Assembly (NCBI GenBank): GCA_963693285.1
Contig: OY848923.1
Coordinates: 3,234,038-3,298,037, forward strand
From: Xestospongia muta
Taxonomy: Eukaryota > Porifera > Demospongiae > Haplosclerida > Petrosiidae
Direction of reading: 5' to 3'
DNA length: 64,000 nt
Position 1 is the stretch's first letter. Each line of letters opens with the position of its first letter. The translations under genes and the position numbers were made by a program. Below are positions 46,174-60,176 of this stretch, in pieces. The notes beneath the pieces are model-generated. The model ran no database searches. It worked only from the letters and a program-made list of their open reading frames with translations, and was not told where the DNA came from.

Positions 46174-47741
46174 CTCCAGTAACATGTGGTGTAGGTATAA
46201 CTACAGAACCACTCGAAGAAGATGAAAACTTCAATAGAAGATGTGTGCTACTTGTTAAAGAGTGTATAATTTTAGATTTTATGTCTACATTAAAATTGTG
46301 AAAAATGACAATTATTATAATTATCATGTAAAAGTAACTGATCACAGACATCATCACATCAGTAACCACATATGCTGCTACTTTACACATAAATTGTAAC
46401 CTTAATTTATGTCAAAAACTAAAGTATTATTGGACTATAATTTGACTACCACAATAAAGATGTGAGCTAAAAAGCAACGGGGGAGAAGGTTGTAAGATGA
46501 CATACAATGCTAAGGCTAATTTTTTTTATTTAATGCTAATTACTTGTATTCATAGTGCTCGTTTACCTTCAGTAAAACGTATTAGAAGATGTGTACTAGT
46601 TGTTAGAGGGTATAGAGTTTTAGATTCTTTGTCTACATGAAAATAATAATAAAATTGATAATAATGAACTAATCACAAAGAATACATCACTACTACATAT
46701 GCCAAAAAACTGTTAGGAAGAAACTCATGTAAAATTGAATTTTATCACCATTAGGATGTGATCTTAAAAACATATACTACATTAAATATTTTGATATTAC
46801 ATAGATTGCATGCAGAAAAGCAAATACAAAATTAAAAAAACATTTTATTAGCTACATCAGTAATTTTTAAGTTTATGACAATTTTTGTTATTAGAGTTGG
46901 TTGGAATGTACATTGTTAGATATAGCATTGTTTTGCTATAAATGTTTATAAATAGAAATGTTGAGCTTGTGATTTTGTCTTACCTAGTTTATCAGATTGC
47001 GTAAGTGAAAGTGTAGGAGGTGGATAAGAAGCAGGATGACAACCAATATTAGCTATGTCATTACAACAATCATTCCAAATGTGACAATTTTGATCACAAT
47101 AGCATCCATTATTGTTACAAGGTGGTGATAAGGGCCTTACACAGCATCCAGAATAGTTGAGATTAAGTGCCAAACATGAGCCTAAAATTGACATAAGATG
47201 CATGGACAGCTTATTTTTTATTTATAGCACTCATTTACCTCCAGTAACACTTGGTGTAGGTGTAACCACAGAATCACTTGAAGTAGAACTTGTTGGAAGA
47301 TGTGTACTACTTGTTAAAGGGTATAGAATTTTAGATTCTATGTCTAAATAAAATTGCCAAAAATTATAATTATTATAATTACCATGTAAAGATAAACTGA
47401 TCACAAATACCACATCAGTAAGTACATATGGTGCTTGCTACTTTACACATAAACTGTAACCTTCATTTATGTCAAAAACTAAAAAATTACTGGACTAATT
47501 TGATTACTACAGTAAAGATGTGAGCTTAAAAATTAATGTGAGAGAAGGTTTTGAGATGACATACAATGCTAAAGCTAATTATTTATTTTTTATTTAATAC
47601 TAATTATTTGTATTCATAGTGCTCATTTACCTCCAGTGACGATTGATATAGTTGTAACTATAAAATCACTTGAAGAAGGTGAAAAACTTGTTAAAAGATG
47701 TGTACTACTTGTTAAAGTGTATGGAATTTTAGATTGTATGG
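46174..47741 (-). CDS. Somatomedin-B domain and Ser/Thr-rich linker exons
   Basis: Five exon-like units with GT/AG ends, each phase 1: 47741-47631, 47343-47239, 47181-46984, 46632-46567, 46284-46174. Four are related linkers beginning DIESKILYPLTSSTH or similar and ending TPSVTG/TPHVTG, rich in Ser/Thr and probably O-glycosylated. The unit 47181-46984 is a somatomedin-B domain: C..C with SGCCV, CNNNGCYCDQNCHIWNDCC, DIANIGC, the usual eight-Cys pattern. SMB domains are extracellular disulfide knots that bind partners such as PAI-1 or integrins in vertebrates; no ligand can be inferred here. They sit between the IgGFc/Kunitz modules and the membrane exon. The linker at 46632 is shortened. Some may be unused. 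Confidence 0.65.
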
Positions 47742-48736
47742 CTATATACACAAAAATTATAAAAAGTGATAATTATTATAATTATCATGTAAAAACAAAC
47801 ATCACATCAGTAACTACATATGCTGTTACTTTACATGTGAACTGTAACCTTCATTTATATCACACTCAAGTCACATTTAGGGTTGATTCATTGGTTCCTA
47901 TATGTGTTGGCAGTTAAAGGATGTGTAGTTTAATTTTATTGTAAAGACCAATACAATGATAAAAGAAAAAATCATTAGTGGACATAATTATAATATATAG
48001 ATACCACATGCAATTAGGAAAAAGTTTATGATAATTTTTGTCATTGGAGTTGGTTGGTATATACATTGTTGGTATTGGTTGGTATATAGCATTGTTTTGT
48101 CACACATGTTTAGATTCTATGTCTACATAAATCTTTAAGAAAATCGATAATTATTATTTCATGTAAGAGATAAAGTGACTATAATTTTTACATCAGTAAC
48201 AGTTTATGCTACTACTTTACACAAGACTATTATGAAGAAATGTTCATATATCACATAATAAAACTAGATTATGACTAGACTAGAAATTGATTACTACAAT
48301 TAACATGTGATCTTAAAAGGAAATGTAAGAGATGACTTTGAGATGACATGCAATGCTAAAGCACATAAAATAACATGATAAGTAAAATTATTCTATGATT
48401 GCTATGGGAGATACTTGCTATACAGTGAAACACTGACTAAAGCTACAAAGATGGTATAATAGCAGTACACTGTAAATAGTTTGCCAGGTTATGTCACATA
48501 TACATCATTGGAGGAAACCAGCCATTTGGATATGTTATTAAAGCAACTTTCACATACACTTTATTTGACCTTGAAAATTTGAACAGATATCATTCCACAC
48601 TGTACTTTATCAGGCAATTGCATGTACATTCATCCATGCTAACTATTGTTCCTAAGTTTCATATATGTAACACATTGTATGTGTAAGTTTCATTTTGTCT
48701 TCATTTTGTAACATGCTTTTTTGTGTTTTGTAAATA
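47742..48736. other. Intron or spacer with degraded linker copies
   Basis: Around 48100-48140 a short remnant of the linker exon (AGATTCTATGTCTACATAAA) is seen. Otherwise AT-rich with no gene. Confidence 0.4.
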
Positions 48737-50454
48737 TCACTCATCAAGATAACAAACTGCATTAGGATAGTTAGTACAAACACTGCTATCACAAATATCT
48801 GAACTACATTTTTTGGTTGATAGACCAAATGAACAGCCTAGGGAGATAATAATAATTACACTATTGATATTCATTATATAGAAATATTATCACAATATTG
48901 AACTTACCACAAAGTTCATTGCATTCATTAAGAGTACCAAATTGATTTTTATTTCCATAACAACCCTCATAAATGAATACTTCACATTGACTAGAACTGG
49001 TGTTATAAAACCAACGAGGAAATCTACCTTTACATGATCCAACTTCAGGTGGCAGAAGGCAAGTAGCTAAAAAATAAATATATCATAGTCAGAATTTTGT
49101 AAAGTCAAACAATTACCATTGCTTCTTGGAATGTTAATTGGATTTAACTTCATCCCTCCAACATAACTGTACCCTGCATCATTTCTCCAGCCATAGATAG
49201 AGACAAACAATTTACCATTTGGATTAGGATGTGCTACTGTATTAGTACCACTAAAAGATGTTGAATAGCCATATCCATAGATAGAACCATTTGAAGCATA
49301 TATTAAAACCCATGGTGGATTGATAAGATTACTGTTGATCAATAAACTCTGGTTAAAGTAAGCATCATTTGGTACAACCACACTGTAATAACTAGTACCA
49401 CTTGACAACAATGCAGAGAACTGGATCGAGTGTACATATTGTTCTATTGGTGGTACTGTGTTAAGGGAAGGGTCACCAAATTTGCCACCAGCATATTGTG
49501 CACTAACACCAATTTGAGCCACATAAATTGGTTGATCAGAGACAATACTACAGTATATATTATTGCTTGTGTAAAACCAGTTGGTGTTGTTTTCATCAAA
49601 ATGTATATGTTCTGTTATGTAGTTTGTACCACAGATTTTGACTGCATTTGTTTTAGTGTTAGTAGCAATCACTTTGTAACTTTGTCCATTACTTCGACCT
49701 ACATGAGGTGGTAACAGAAATGTCTTTCCCCATGTTATTGTTGGTGTGAGTTGTGTAACAATAGGCTCAGCATCAAAAGTCCCAGCTGGAACTTGGGCAG
49801 CTTCATGTCCACTGATAATTGTGAGTGGATTGTCAGATAAAATTTTGGTTCCAGTAAGATCAACATGAGGTTTAAAAACAAAGAATGTCTGAAGTGAATG
49901 AAGAACAAAATCAAAGGAATGTCCAGCTGAAACAATTATATTAACAGCAGCACTGTCTTGAGGATCTGATGGAACAGTAATGTCATTGTTTGGAATTATA
50001 GTTACATTACTGTTATTAAGGCAACCAATAATCATGAACTGACTTGTCTGATCACTCCAACCTAACGTAGACACAACATAGTATGTATATTGAGTTGTTG
50101 GCTGTTTATGACATGGAAGAGCTAGATAAGACATGAAATCGTCCTGACTACGGATGGTCCATGCAATAACTGATATTGGTCCTGTGTCTAGAGAGTAAAC
50201 TTTAAGACCCTTTCTTCTCCAAGAATAGGTATGATCTATCACTTCATAACTTGCTGGTATAGCAACTTTATGAGGAATATGATAACTAGTTGTACCCATA
50301 TATGAGAAATTGTCATCGAGTGATGTCACTTTAAAAGTAACAGGAGTTGTTTTCATAGTGTGAACATACAATGTACGTACAGTAGATCCATGTACATGCT
50401 CATAGAATCCCACAAAGAACTCACTACTGTATGTGCTGAGGTCAATTTGTGGAT
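48737..50454 (-). CDS. IgGFc-binding domain + Kunitz + Cys-rich module, copy 1
   Basis: Exon 50454-49117 encodes about 446 residues of IgGFc-binding-protein N-terminal type (FCGBP-like): VGFYEHVHGSTVRTLYVHT, LPCHKQPTTQYTYYVVSTLG, SGHEAAQVPAG, VAQIGVSAQYAGG. Exon 49066-48908 is a Kunitz/BPTI domain with six Cys (CLLPPEVGSCKGRFPRWFYN, YEGCYGNKNQF, NECNELC). Exon 48837-48737 is Cys-rich (KKCSSDICDSSVCTN) but hits TGA where copy 2 reads on, and lacks a donor site. Exon ends are all phase 1. FCGBP-type domains are extracellular and mucus- or adhesion-related. The first exon has no start codon of its own, so it must be spliced to exons upstream, most simply those of copy 2. Confidence 0.75.
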
Positions 50455-52080
50455 CTATAATGAGAACATAACATAAAAATACATAACAAGAATGTAATTA
50501 TTTAACTCTAACTCTATTATGATGAAGCTGAACTTAAGAAATACTTAACTAAGATTTGTAGTAAATGTATATAAAATCTTATAAAATATCAATGAGCATG
50601 AAGGGATGACACCAGAAAGAAATGGCCACTGCATTCATGATCAATCTATAGATTATGGTGTTTTCAGAATGACTCCATAGTATAGTTATTAGTTTAAATT
50701 TATGTCTAAAATATTACTGGACTAGAATTTGATTACTGCAGTAAAGATGTGAGCATTGAATTAAATGTGAGAGAAGGTTTTGAGATGACATGCAATGCTA
50801 AAGCAAATAAAACGATTATTATAAATGAAAAGATTATCCCATTTTGATTTTTAAATATATGCAGAGAAGCAAGCTAGTGAAATTTTGTGACCAATATCTT
50901 GTCACATTTAGGGTAATTCATTTGATGCTATACACATTGGCAGTAAAAGAATGTGTGCTTTAATTTTTATTGTTAAGTCACACTCAGCTCATATTTGGGG
51001 TGATAAGTCAGATGGTGAATGGAATCCTGATCTAGATCTAAATTATGAATAAAATGAAAAACACTAAAGTGCAAAAGCCTCACCACAGGTTCTGTAGTGA
51101 TGTTAGTTTGTTTGCAATTGCCATGCTGCCACTGTATGAAAACGTACTACATACTTTGAATAAAATAAGCAAAAGATTGTATGAAGACTTCTTTGCTTGC
51201 AAGTGTATGGCGCGTGGTTTGTGTCTAAATTTAATATTGCAACAATGGGAGTGGCTTTTACGTGTACTTAACTGTTCGTATACGTTATACTATTACGAGA
51301 CTACAACTCAAAATGTAAAATGTATAATACACAGCCAGTAGTCAGCCACTTCCATTATAGCAGTATTTAATTTTGGTACAAACGGCTCGCCATAGGTATA
51401 CATGTGATGCTAAAATTATGTGTGTTAAGTTCCAGTATAAACATAAAATTAATGGGTGTGGCAGTCACAGTCAAGTCAAGGTCAATTTGCCATAACTTCA
51501 TAACCAAACAATTTAACGAATATTTTTACATTAAAATTGTAGATACTGTATTTTGTACCAATAGTAATTTTATTAGACTAAACACTTCTTCTGTCTTGCC
51601 TATGTCTTTTTAAGGCAGTTTAAAGTGCTGGTAATTGAACGCCAAACTTTAATATGAAATGAAGACATTTAGGCTCCAATGCTTAAGGTTTAGCATGTAG
51701 GATATATAATAATAATTTCCACCAGTGCACTCTACACACTGGCTTTTGTTTAAAGGTCTTCTGACTTTTATAGATTTGTCTTCACTTTACATTGCTGAGT
51801 TAAAACAGTTCAAAGTGCATCGCCAGCCCACAAACATACATACAGACAAAAGCAATTACTATAACTTTCACAAACACTGTGAGCAGCAAAGGTTAATGAT
51901 CGATATGTGACCATAAATGCGAAAATGGTACTTAATGATCAAAGTTATAAAGTGATTGCTACTAACAATAAAACAAATGCGTCAAAACTTGTGGTACAAG
52001 CGTATATATATACACAAGAAATATTGAAGTGTACCAAATTATATATTGCTTGAAGTTTATTATAAAAAGTAAGAACTTAC
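50455..52080. other. Spacer or intron between modules
   Basis: AT-rich, partly parallel to 53901-54120 just after each module start (GATGAAGCTGAACTTAAGAAATACTTAAC-like block in both). A dispersed repeat piece at 51560-51720 resembles 41600-41760. An open frame at 51045-51341 matches nothing. Confidence 0.45.
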
Positions 52081-53900
52081 CACAAGCATTTGTGATTTCA
52101 TTATTTTCATTAAAATATCTTGGGGAGCAATTTGCACACTTATCAAGATAACAAACTGAATTAGGATAGTTAGTACAAACACTGCTATCACAAATATCTG
52201 AACTACATTTCTTGGTTGGTTGACCAAATGGACAGCCTAGGGAAATAATAATAATTACACTAATGGTATCATTATATAGAAATATTACTACAATATAGAA
52301 CTTACCACAAAGTTCATAGCATTCATTAAGAGTCCTAAATTGATTTTTATTTCCATGACATCCACTATATATGAATAATTCACATTGACTAGAACTGGTG
52401 TTATAAAACCAACGAGGAAATCTACCTTTACATGATCCAACTTCAGGTGTCAGAAGGCAAGTAGCTAAAAAGTTAATATTATTAGAATTATATGTCTGAA
52501 TACATGGACAAAATTACCAATGACATAATCATAGCCTGAATTTTGTGAAATCAAATAATTACCTTTGCTTCTTGGAATGTTAATAGGATTTAACTTCATC
52601 CCTCCAACATAACTGTATCCTGCATAACTTGTCCAGCCATAGATAGAGACAAACAATTTACCATTTGGATTAGGATGTGCTACTGTATTGGTACCACTAA
52701 AAGATGTTGAATACCCATATCCATAAATAGAACCATCTGAAGCATATATTAAAACCCATGGTGGATTGATAAGATTATTGTTGATCAATAAACTCTGGTT
52801 AAAGTAAGCATCATTTGGTACAACCACACTGTAATAACTAGTACCACTTGACAGCAATGCAGAGAACTGGATTGTGTGTACATATTGTTCTATTGATGGT
52901 ACTGTATTAAGGGAAGGGTCACCAAAGTTGCCACCAGCATAGTGTGTACTAACACCAACTTGAGCCACATAAATTGGTTGATCAGAGATAACACTACAGT
53001 ATACATTGTTGGTTGTGTAAAACCAATTTGTGTTGGTTTCATCAAATTTGATATATTCTGTTGTGTATATTGTACCACAGGTTTTGACTGCATTTGTTTT
53101 ATTGTTAGTAGCAATCACTTTGTAACTTTGTCCATTGCTTCGACCTATGTGAGGTGGTAACAGAAATGTCTTTCCCCATGTTATTGTTGGTATGAGTTGT
53201 GTAACAATAGGCTCAGCATCAGATGTTCCAGCTGGAACTCTGGCAGCTTCATGTCCACTGATAATTGTGAGTGGATTGTCAGATATAATCTTGGTTCCAG
53301 TAAGATCAACAAATGGCTTAAAAACAAAGAATGTCTGAAGTGAATGAAGAACAAAATCAAAGGAATGTCCAGCTGAAACAATTATATTAACAGCAGCACT
53401 GTCTTGAGGATCTGATGGAACAGTAATGTCATTGTTTGGAATGATAGTCACATTACTGTTATTAAGGCAACCAATAATCATGAACTGACTTGTCTGATCA
53501 CTCCAACCTAATGTAGACACAACATAGTATGTGTATTGAGTTGTTGGCTGTTTATGACATGGAAGAGCTAGATAAGACATGAAATCATACTGACTACGGA
53601 TGCTCCATGCAATAACTGATATTGCCACTTTGTCTAGAGAGTAAACTTTAAGACCCTTTCTTCTCCAGGAATAGGTATGATCTATCACTTCGTAACTTGC
53701 TGGTATAGTTACTTTATGAGTGTTGTTATAACTAGTTGTACCCATATATGAGAAATTGTCATCAAGTGATCTCACTTTAAAAGTAACAGGAGTTGTTTTC
53801 ATAGTATGAACATACAATGTACGTACAGTAGATCCATGTACATGCTCATAGAATCCCACAAAGAACTCACTACTGTATGTGCTAAGGTCAATCTGTGGCT
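52081..53900 (-). CDS. IgGFc-binding domain + Kunitz + Cys-rich module, copy 2
   Basis: Exons 53900-52563, 52464-52306 and 52236-52081, all phase 1 at both ends. The first (1338 bp, the same length as in copy 1) differs from copy 1 by roughly one residue in ten over the part compared. The Kunitz exon reads CLLTPEVGSCKGRF, YSGCHGNKNQF, NECYELC. The third exon stays open through CANCSPRYFNENNEITNACG and ends in a good GTAAGT donor. Phase allows 52081 to join 50454 directly, giving tandem modules in one protein, and allows the stanniocalcin-like exon 55924-55792 to join 53900. Confidence 0.75.
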
Positions 53901-55086
53901 CTATAATGAAAAACAGAACATTTAAATACTTAACAAGAATTTTATTTAACTCTATTTGATGAAGCTGAACTTAAGAAATACTTAACAAAGATATGTAGTG
54001 AATATATATAAAGTCCTCTATAATATCACTAAGTTTGAAGGAATGCCACCAGAAAAAATGGCCATAGCATTCATGATCAATCTATAGATTATGATGCCTT
54101 CAAAATGACTGCATAATTGAGTTGTTAAGCTTGTTTGAGTATATACTTACAATTATCGAGTTTTCTATTATAAAGTTGCATGCTTGTACAATTCATGAGT
54201 AGTTATAAATTATGCAATCAAAATTCTGTGTCTGAATTATTCCTAATCACGTGATACTCGAAACTGTGATAATTTATAAAGAAATGTCATTAGTAAGTGC
54301 TGTTATTGAGAAGAATTCGCTTGAATATTTAGAATGTAACATATATATACAAATAACTAGTTATGATGCAGATATGGTGCTATAATATTTTCTTTTAAAT
54401 CAACAGCTTTAATTAAACACAATAAATGTTAAGAAAATACAAGTTTTTATCATAATTATCTACATTCATCCTGTTCATTTGTATACAAATGAACAAAACG
54501 AATTTTTAAGAATTTAAAGACGACTCAAAAGTCCAGTCAAACATTCATATAATAGAAACCAACTTAATTATTTGTGAAGAGTTCAAACCTTCCAAGCTTT
54601 TACATATTTACTACTTCTAAATTAGTGATAAAGTTATTTTTATAATAATTGCTCATTTTAAGCAAGCTTGGTCAATTCAGGCTACATAGAATCTTGGTGT
54701 TTCTGAGAAATTTCCTGATTGATCAGTTTTATTAGATTTGTCTCCTACTTTCTCAACATTTTATTTGTACTGATTAAACTGAAATAATTCTTTTTTTCAA
54801 GTATACTTGATTCTACTTCTTTTATTCGATTGAATCAATTCCAAGTGATAAGTGATAGTGTACTTTAGTACATACATATTATATGTAAACTGGTAATATG
54901 TATACATAATTCAAGTTGTTTGTTGTTGGTTTGACAAAATTGTATCTCCAATTTGTACTGGTTTACAACTTTACTATGGTTTTTAAAATAATTGCAAAGA
55001 TTTTTTTGAAGAATTGTAATATTTTAAGTGATATAAAAAGATACATGCATACTATGCCATATTAGTTTCAACTATGAATAATTCCA

Positions 55087-55139
<53 letters not shown>

Positions 55140-55791
55140 CATCATAATTATTCTAACTTTCTTTCAAAAATGATTTGTTCAAAAAAGAACTTTAAAAATC
55201 TATTTTAAAAAAATGAAAGATGATGTAAAAATGACAATGCCATAAATGAACCTATGATAAATCTATCATAAGTAACCAGAGAAAGCTATACAGTATAATT
55301 TGACCTTTCATTCCCATGTACAAACACTGCAATAGACAGATATACAAATGTTATCATGCATCTAAAAAATTATATGACAAAATAAATGAAGTGGATCAGT
55401 TGCTTCCGTATGTAATAGACTTACAACATACTGCCAGTTGGGTTGTATTCCTGATTTTGGTTGATATTGTAGATCTGTTACAATTGAGAGAAACTGAGGC
55501 ACTCCCATTTATTTTGTCATATAATTTTCCCACAAACCGCTCGTCATATGTAACAGATTAAACGTCAGTTTACAATGATGATGTTGGGCGTGTCAATGTT
55601 TAATTAATATTAAGATCATATCAAAAACTGCTTTATCGCCTATCACTAGAAGGAGGATACACTTGCTTCACAGGCAAACTCCTCCGCAAAATTACGTAAT
55701 CACAATATAATATGTAACAACTAGTATAGGACACATAACATACATAATTTATATATATGATACATGTATAATATGTATATATTATATATAC
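53901..55791. other. AT-rich intron or spacer with (AT)n
   Basis: A pure (AT)n tract lies at 55089-55137. The frame at 55316-55561 is unsupported. Otherwise nothing is recognised. Confidence 0.5.
55089..55137. repeat. (AT)n microsatellite
   Basis: About 48 bp of uninterrupted AT. Confidence 0.98.
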
Positions 55792-56475
55792 CTCTGAGAA
55801 CATCTTTCAAAGTTTGAAGGAATTGATGTGTAACAAATTTTGTAGCATTTGATATCCATCCATCCACAGTGGACAAGAAACTATCAGTTACCTGTCTGCT
55901 ACATGTAGTTGCTGTTTGAAGAACCTATAGTGATATGTTATCTTCAATGATATCATATAGATTTTATTGAATTCAAACCTGTTGAATTGCATGTTCATTC
56001 CAGAAGTCACTGAAGTTAAAGACTCCAAAGGCAAGGCAATTTAAGTTAGTGTAACTCAAAAGAATATCAGTACAGAATCCATTGTCAATATAACAGGATT
56101 GATGACTATTGAAAGCAATTACTTGGAGTTGACTGCACGTTCCATTTGAGTTGTAGACATTGCTGTTCAAAATGGCTTTCATAAGGCAACTTTTCACATT
56201 ATCAACCAACGTTTGACCCTTCATGACTTTAATAAAACTTTAGACAGAAAATACTAAATACTTACAGCAGATGTGAAGCAACTATTTAAATTCTTGAAAC
56301 GGCGGCAGTATCTGTCACCATAGGCGAGAGGATATCCGTTAGTACCACATTGCAATCTTGGTTCTACACACTGAGTATAGAAGTCACAGTTACTAGCATT
56401 TGCTAGAGCTGTACAGTCCTGAGCTTTGACAGCAACTGTCAAGGAGAGCACCACTACAAAAGCAAGTATCGTCAT
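55792..56475 (-). CDS. Secreted Cys-rich protein or 5' module, stanniocalcin-like
   Basis: Exons 56475-56266, 56218-55979, 55924-55792. The start ATG gives a clear signal peptide (MTILAFVVVLSLTVAVKAQ). Then come about 175 residues with 13 Cys: CDFYTQCVEPRLQCG, RYCRRFKNLNSCF, GQTLVDNVKSCLMKAI, SCYIDNGFC. The spacing around GQTLVDNVKSCL ... C ... C-Y-x5-C resembles stanniocalcin (GKAFVKESLKC region), a distant and unproven match. The third exon ends in phase 1 (VLR-G) and can splice to the IgGFc exon at 53900, which would make this the signal-bearing head of the receptor. As a stand-alone protein a last exon is needed; none is obvious. Confidence 0.6.
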
Positions 56476-59400
56476 GATGTAGTATAATGTTGTTTATCAG
56501 TTACACAGCTTTTAATAGTTAGTCTACGCCCACTCACTTAAACCAGAAAGGTGCTTTAGTCTCTTTGACACTTTTTACACACTAATTAATTAATTAGACA
56601 ATTGTGTATTCTGAATTGTAATATTGTATATTTAAGATGAAGATTTGATTAAAATATAATATGCATTCTTTCCAGAAGTTAAGTATGGCTGCATAGTCAA
56701 TGAACATATCAAAGGGTTATGAAATACATATGTGACTCAATGTACATATGTATCTCAATTGATATTTATAGCATCAATTGTATGAGTAGTAGTTAGGTGT
56801 TTGTCTTAATATGTTGTCATGTCAATAATAGTTGATGTATGTCGTCTTGATACTAATACTATTAATAAAAAACCAAAGCTAATACTAAAGCTATAGAAAT
56901 CTACCAATACTTAATAGAGTGTACTGTACTCTATTGTGACTGTGATTGCATCACTACTAAAATAATTGTTTATATAACCAAGTAAGATAATCATCACAAC
57001 ATCAAATAGATACTATATGTGAGTGAGTTATCAGATGAGACTAGATACTATGACTGTCATAACTGTCATTTGTTAACTTATGATAAGAACAAGCTAACAC
57101 TACAAATTCTATAGATTAGAGTATAACATTTATATGTATATTTTAGTAAATATACAATATTGAAATTATATTGAACTCTATTTCATTTATACACTGTTAT
57201 ATATATATATATATGATATGGAATACACACCTGTCACAAGTTGCTCTCTTTGTTATCAACAGTTATCACAATTTTCTAATGGAACTGCTATAAATAGTCA
57301 CTTTATTTGAGAAAAACAACCAATCAGTGACAAGTCACCTCATTGACAACTCAAGTTTATATAATTCATCATATAGACCTCTGACCATAGAGTATGTATA
57401 TATTGATGAGTTGCTATGTATTACATGTAGAGCGTGAAATTTAAATTACACTACTATGTGTGTTGATAGTACATCCTTAAGGTGACTACTATTGAAAAAT
57501 ATACAAACAAAGAGAAAGAGATCGGTGAAACTATATGTCACACGCACACATATATATATCACTTGATTTGCATGCATGTGAGTAGCCAAAATGTGAATAT
57601 GTTGACTTACTTAACTTAAGACTTTCAACAATTTATATTATATTGCATGTTCATGTTAATATATGGGACACTTCCTTACATCAAATGGAATGGTAAAACC
57701 ACAGTTTCTATTATTAATGTGACATTGAGTATTTTTATGATCATCATCCACATTACATCAACACATCTTTTACATATAATTTTGTTGTATAGTATATAAT
57801 GTATTTGACAGATGTTATTATAATTATGTACATTATATGTATGCTTAAAACATTGTTCATTGTGATCACTAGTACCAAAAACTGTTGTGACAGATTAGTT
57901 GTTTTAATGGTTACAAAGACTGCTATCATTGATATGTGGTAGGGAAATCTGTACTAATATGAAAAATCTTTTGTAAAGCTATTATCATATTATCATTGAA
58001 TTCGAAATTTAACTTGTTTGATCTCAACAATTTAGTGACCTCTCAAAGGTCACTGAACATGTGTGGGTGTTGTTATCATATCACAGGAAGTATTCTTGTA
58101 ATTAGTATACCTGGTGTTTGAGTAATACTTTTCATCAGAACGTACACACATCACCAGAGATATTTTGTAATCTTATATAGATTATATTTGTGATGTTATG
58201 TAGCAAATTTTGATTGTGTGACTAACCATCAATCTAGTTTATAAACAACATACATGACTTGTCAGATATGCTAGTTTTCTTTGCTTGAAGTTGAGCTTTT
58301 CTCTGTAGAACTCACTAGAAACTAACTTTGTCTTGACATATTTTACTTCAACTTTAAATAATTGATTTTTTAATTACAATGCATACATTGAATATTAAGG
58401 TGTAGTATACCAGTCCCAGTAAACTAAATTATATTGTAGTAGCATCTCTATACAAAGGACACTATGGTATAGAGGAAAATATTGATAGAAGTGTTAAATA
58501 CACAATTTAGTGATTTGTTGAAATAAATATCAAACTATTATTTGGTGTGTTACATGAACCTACATTGAATTGTTTGTTGAAGTTAGAGTCTACAATTGTC
58601 AATTTTAATCTTAGTATGAAATCTTTTTCATTTTTGTTATTTCATTAAATTATCTACTAGACTATACAGGTCTTATACATGTACATATAATATAATGTGT
58701 GGTCTGTGGTTAGAAAACTTACAAATCTATAATGTGAGTTATATTAGTAACCACAAATCTTACCTGACTATATACATACAAATTACATACATGTATTGTA
58801 GTAAGTGCAATAAATGCACTTAGAAATATTGTTAATACATTTATCAACTTATTGATCTGTATAAAGGACAGTCTTTGTGAGTTTCTTTGATGGAGGATTA
58901 CAAAGGATTGTCTGGTTTAATGCTTTAAAAGGATCATTACAGATCAGAGCTTGGTACTCTGGCTCAGCTTAGTGAGTTCATGATTATCATAATCTTCGTC
59001 ATCAGGAGGGATAAAATATGTGAATATTATACCATCAAAAGTGTATTATTGAGACTTAACTCTGGCATAATTTGTATGTCTCTCTATGTAGTAAAACAAG
59101 TAATACAGTTACACACAATACAATTTGATAATTAAGTTAGTTTTGGTACATTGAACGAGTATATAGTTATATATTTTATTATAGTACTTATATCTAATAA
59201 TAAGACATTAATAAAATATGTTTACAACATTCCACACTTATCTAATAGTAAACTGAGTCTTCCTTGGATTTCTTCTAACAGTAGCATAAAACTTGTTAGG
59301 GTTTAATAGTATTCTTCAGAAACTATATACTATATAAATCTTTAGTCTATCCAGGACAAAGTAAAAATTAGCATGTGTAACATAATTTTTGCATATACCT

Positions 59401-60176
59401 AGCTTCTAACTTAGTATTTGATCTTATTCACCATACATGTATGTTTCATCTATTAAAAGAAGATATATTAAAAGATGATATATGGATGGATAGAGGCGAA
59501 CTATTATACACATATTGACTATGTACATGTATATATGTGACTTTATTAGAATAGAACAATATACAAGCTCTTCACTGATCAATTGATCATTGTGTTGTTG
59601 ATATGATTGTTTAAATATTTACTTTATTTATAATAGCGACAAACATGTTGAAAATGACAATAAGTAAATCACATGTAGTCAATGAATGTTGTAATATGTC
59701 ATGAAATGAGGTAATGTTTTAATACATTAGAGAAACTGATGCTTCCTTTAATATCTTGGTTGTATAGTCCAGTAAATAGTCATAACAGTAGATATATAGA
59801 GTTGTAGTTTATTGATTAGTCCAGAACAATAACTAAGAGTAAACTTGTCTCATGGAACCACTGTATAAGATAATAGATAGATGAATGACAATTCCTATAT
59901 ACAATAATGAACAGTTCCTATGTGATTTCACTAAATTATGAGGTAAGAAAACAATATCTCAACAAGTTGACAATAAATTGTAAGTAACTACCATATCCTT
60001 ATAGTTTAAAGAAAACATATTAGTTCAATGACATCACAATGTGACCAAACTTAGAGTTTAGAGACATCTGAACTTATTTAATAAGAACTGAGGGATCTAA
60101 TACAAAGAAGACATTAAAAGGTTATAAATCACTGGAAGTTATCAATTATTATCACTAAGGTTATGTATGTTCAGAT
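56476..60176. other. Long AT-rich intergenic region
   Basis: No gene recognised. 56820-56905 resembles 16165-16245. Short AT runs occur at 57200 and 57550. Nothing else is supported. Confidence 0.4.

Noticed and set aside
49430..49935. Plus- and minus-strand frames inside the IgGFc exons (also 52890-53381)
   Set aside because: Shadows of the strong 1338-bp coding exons in other frames.
51045..51341. 98-codon plus-strand frame between IgGFc modules
   Set aside because: No recognised motif; falls in a repeat-like area and is opposite the likely gene strand.
55316..55561. 81-codon plus-strand frame
   Set aside because: No family resemblance, no splice context, AT-rich surroundings; likely chance.
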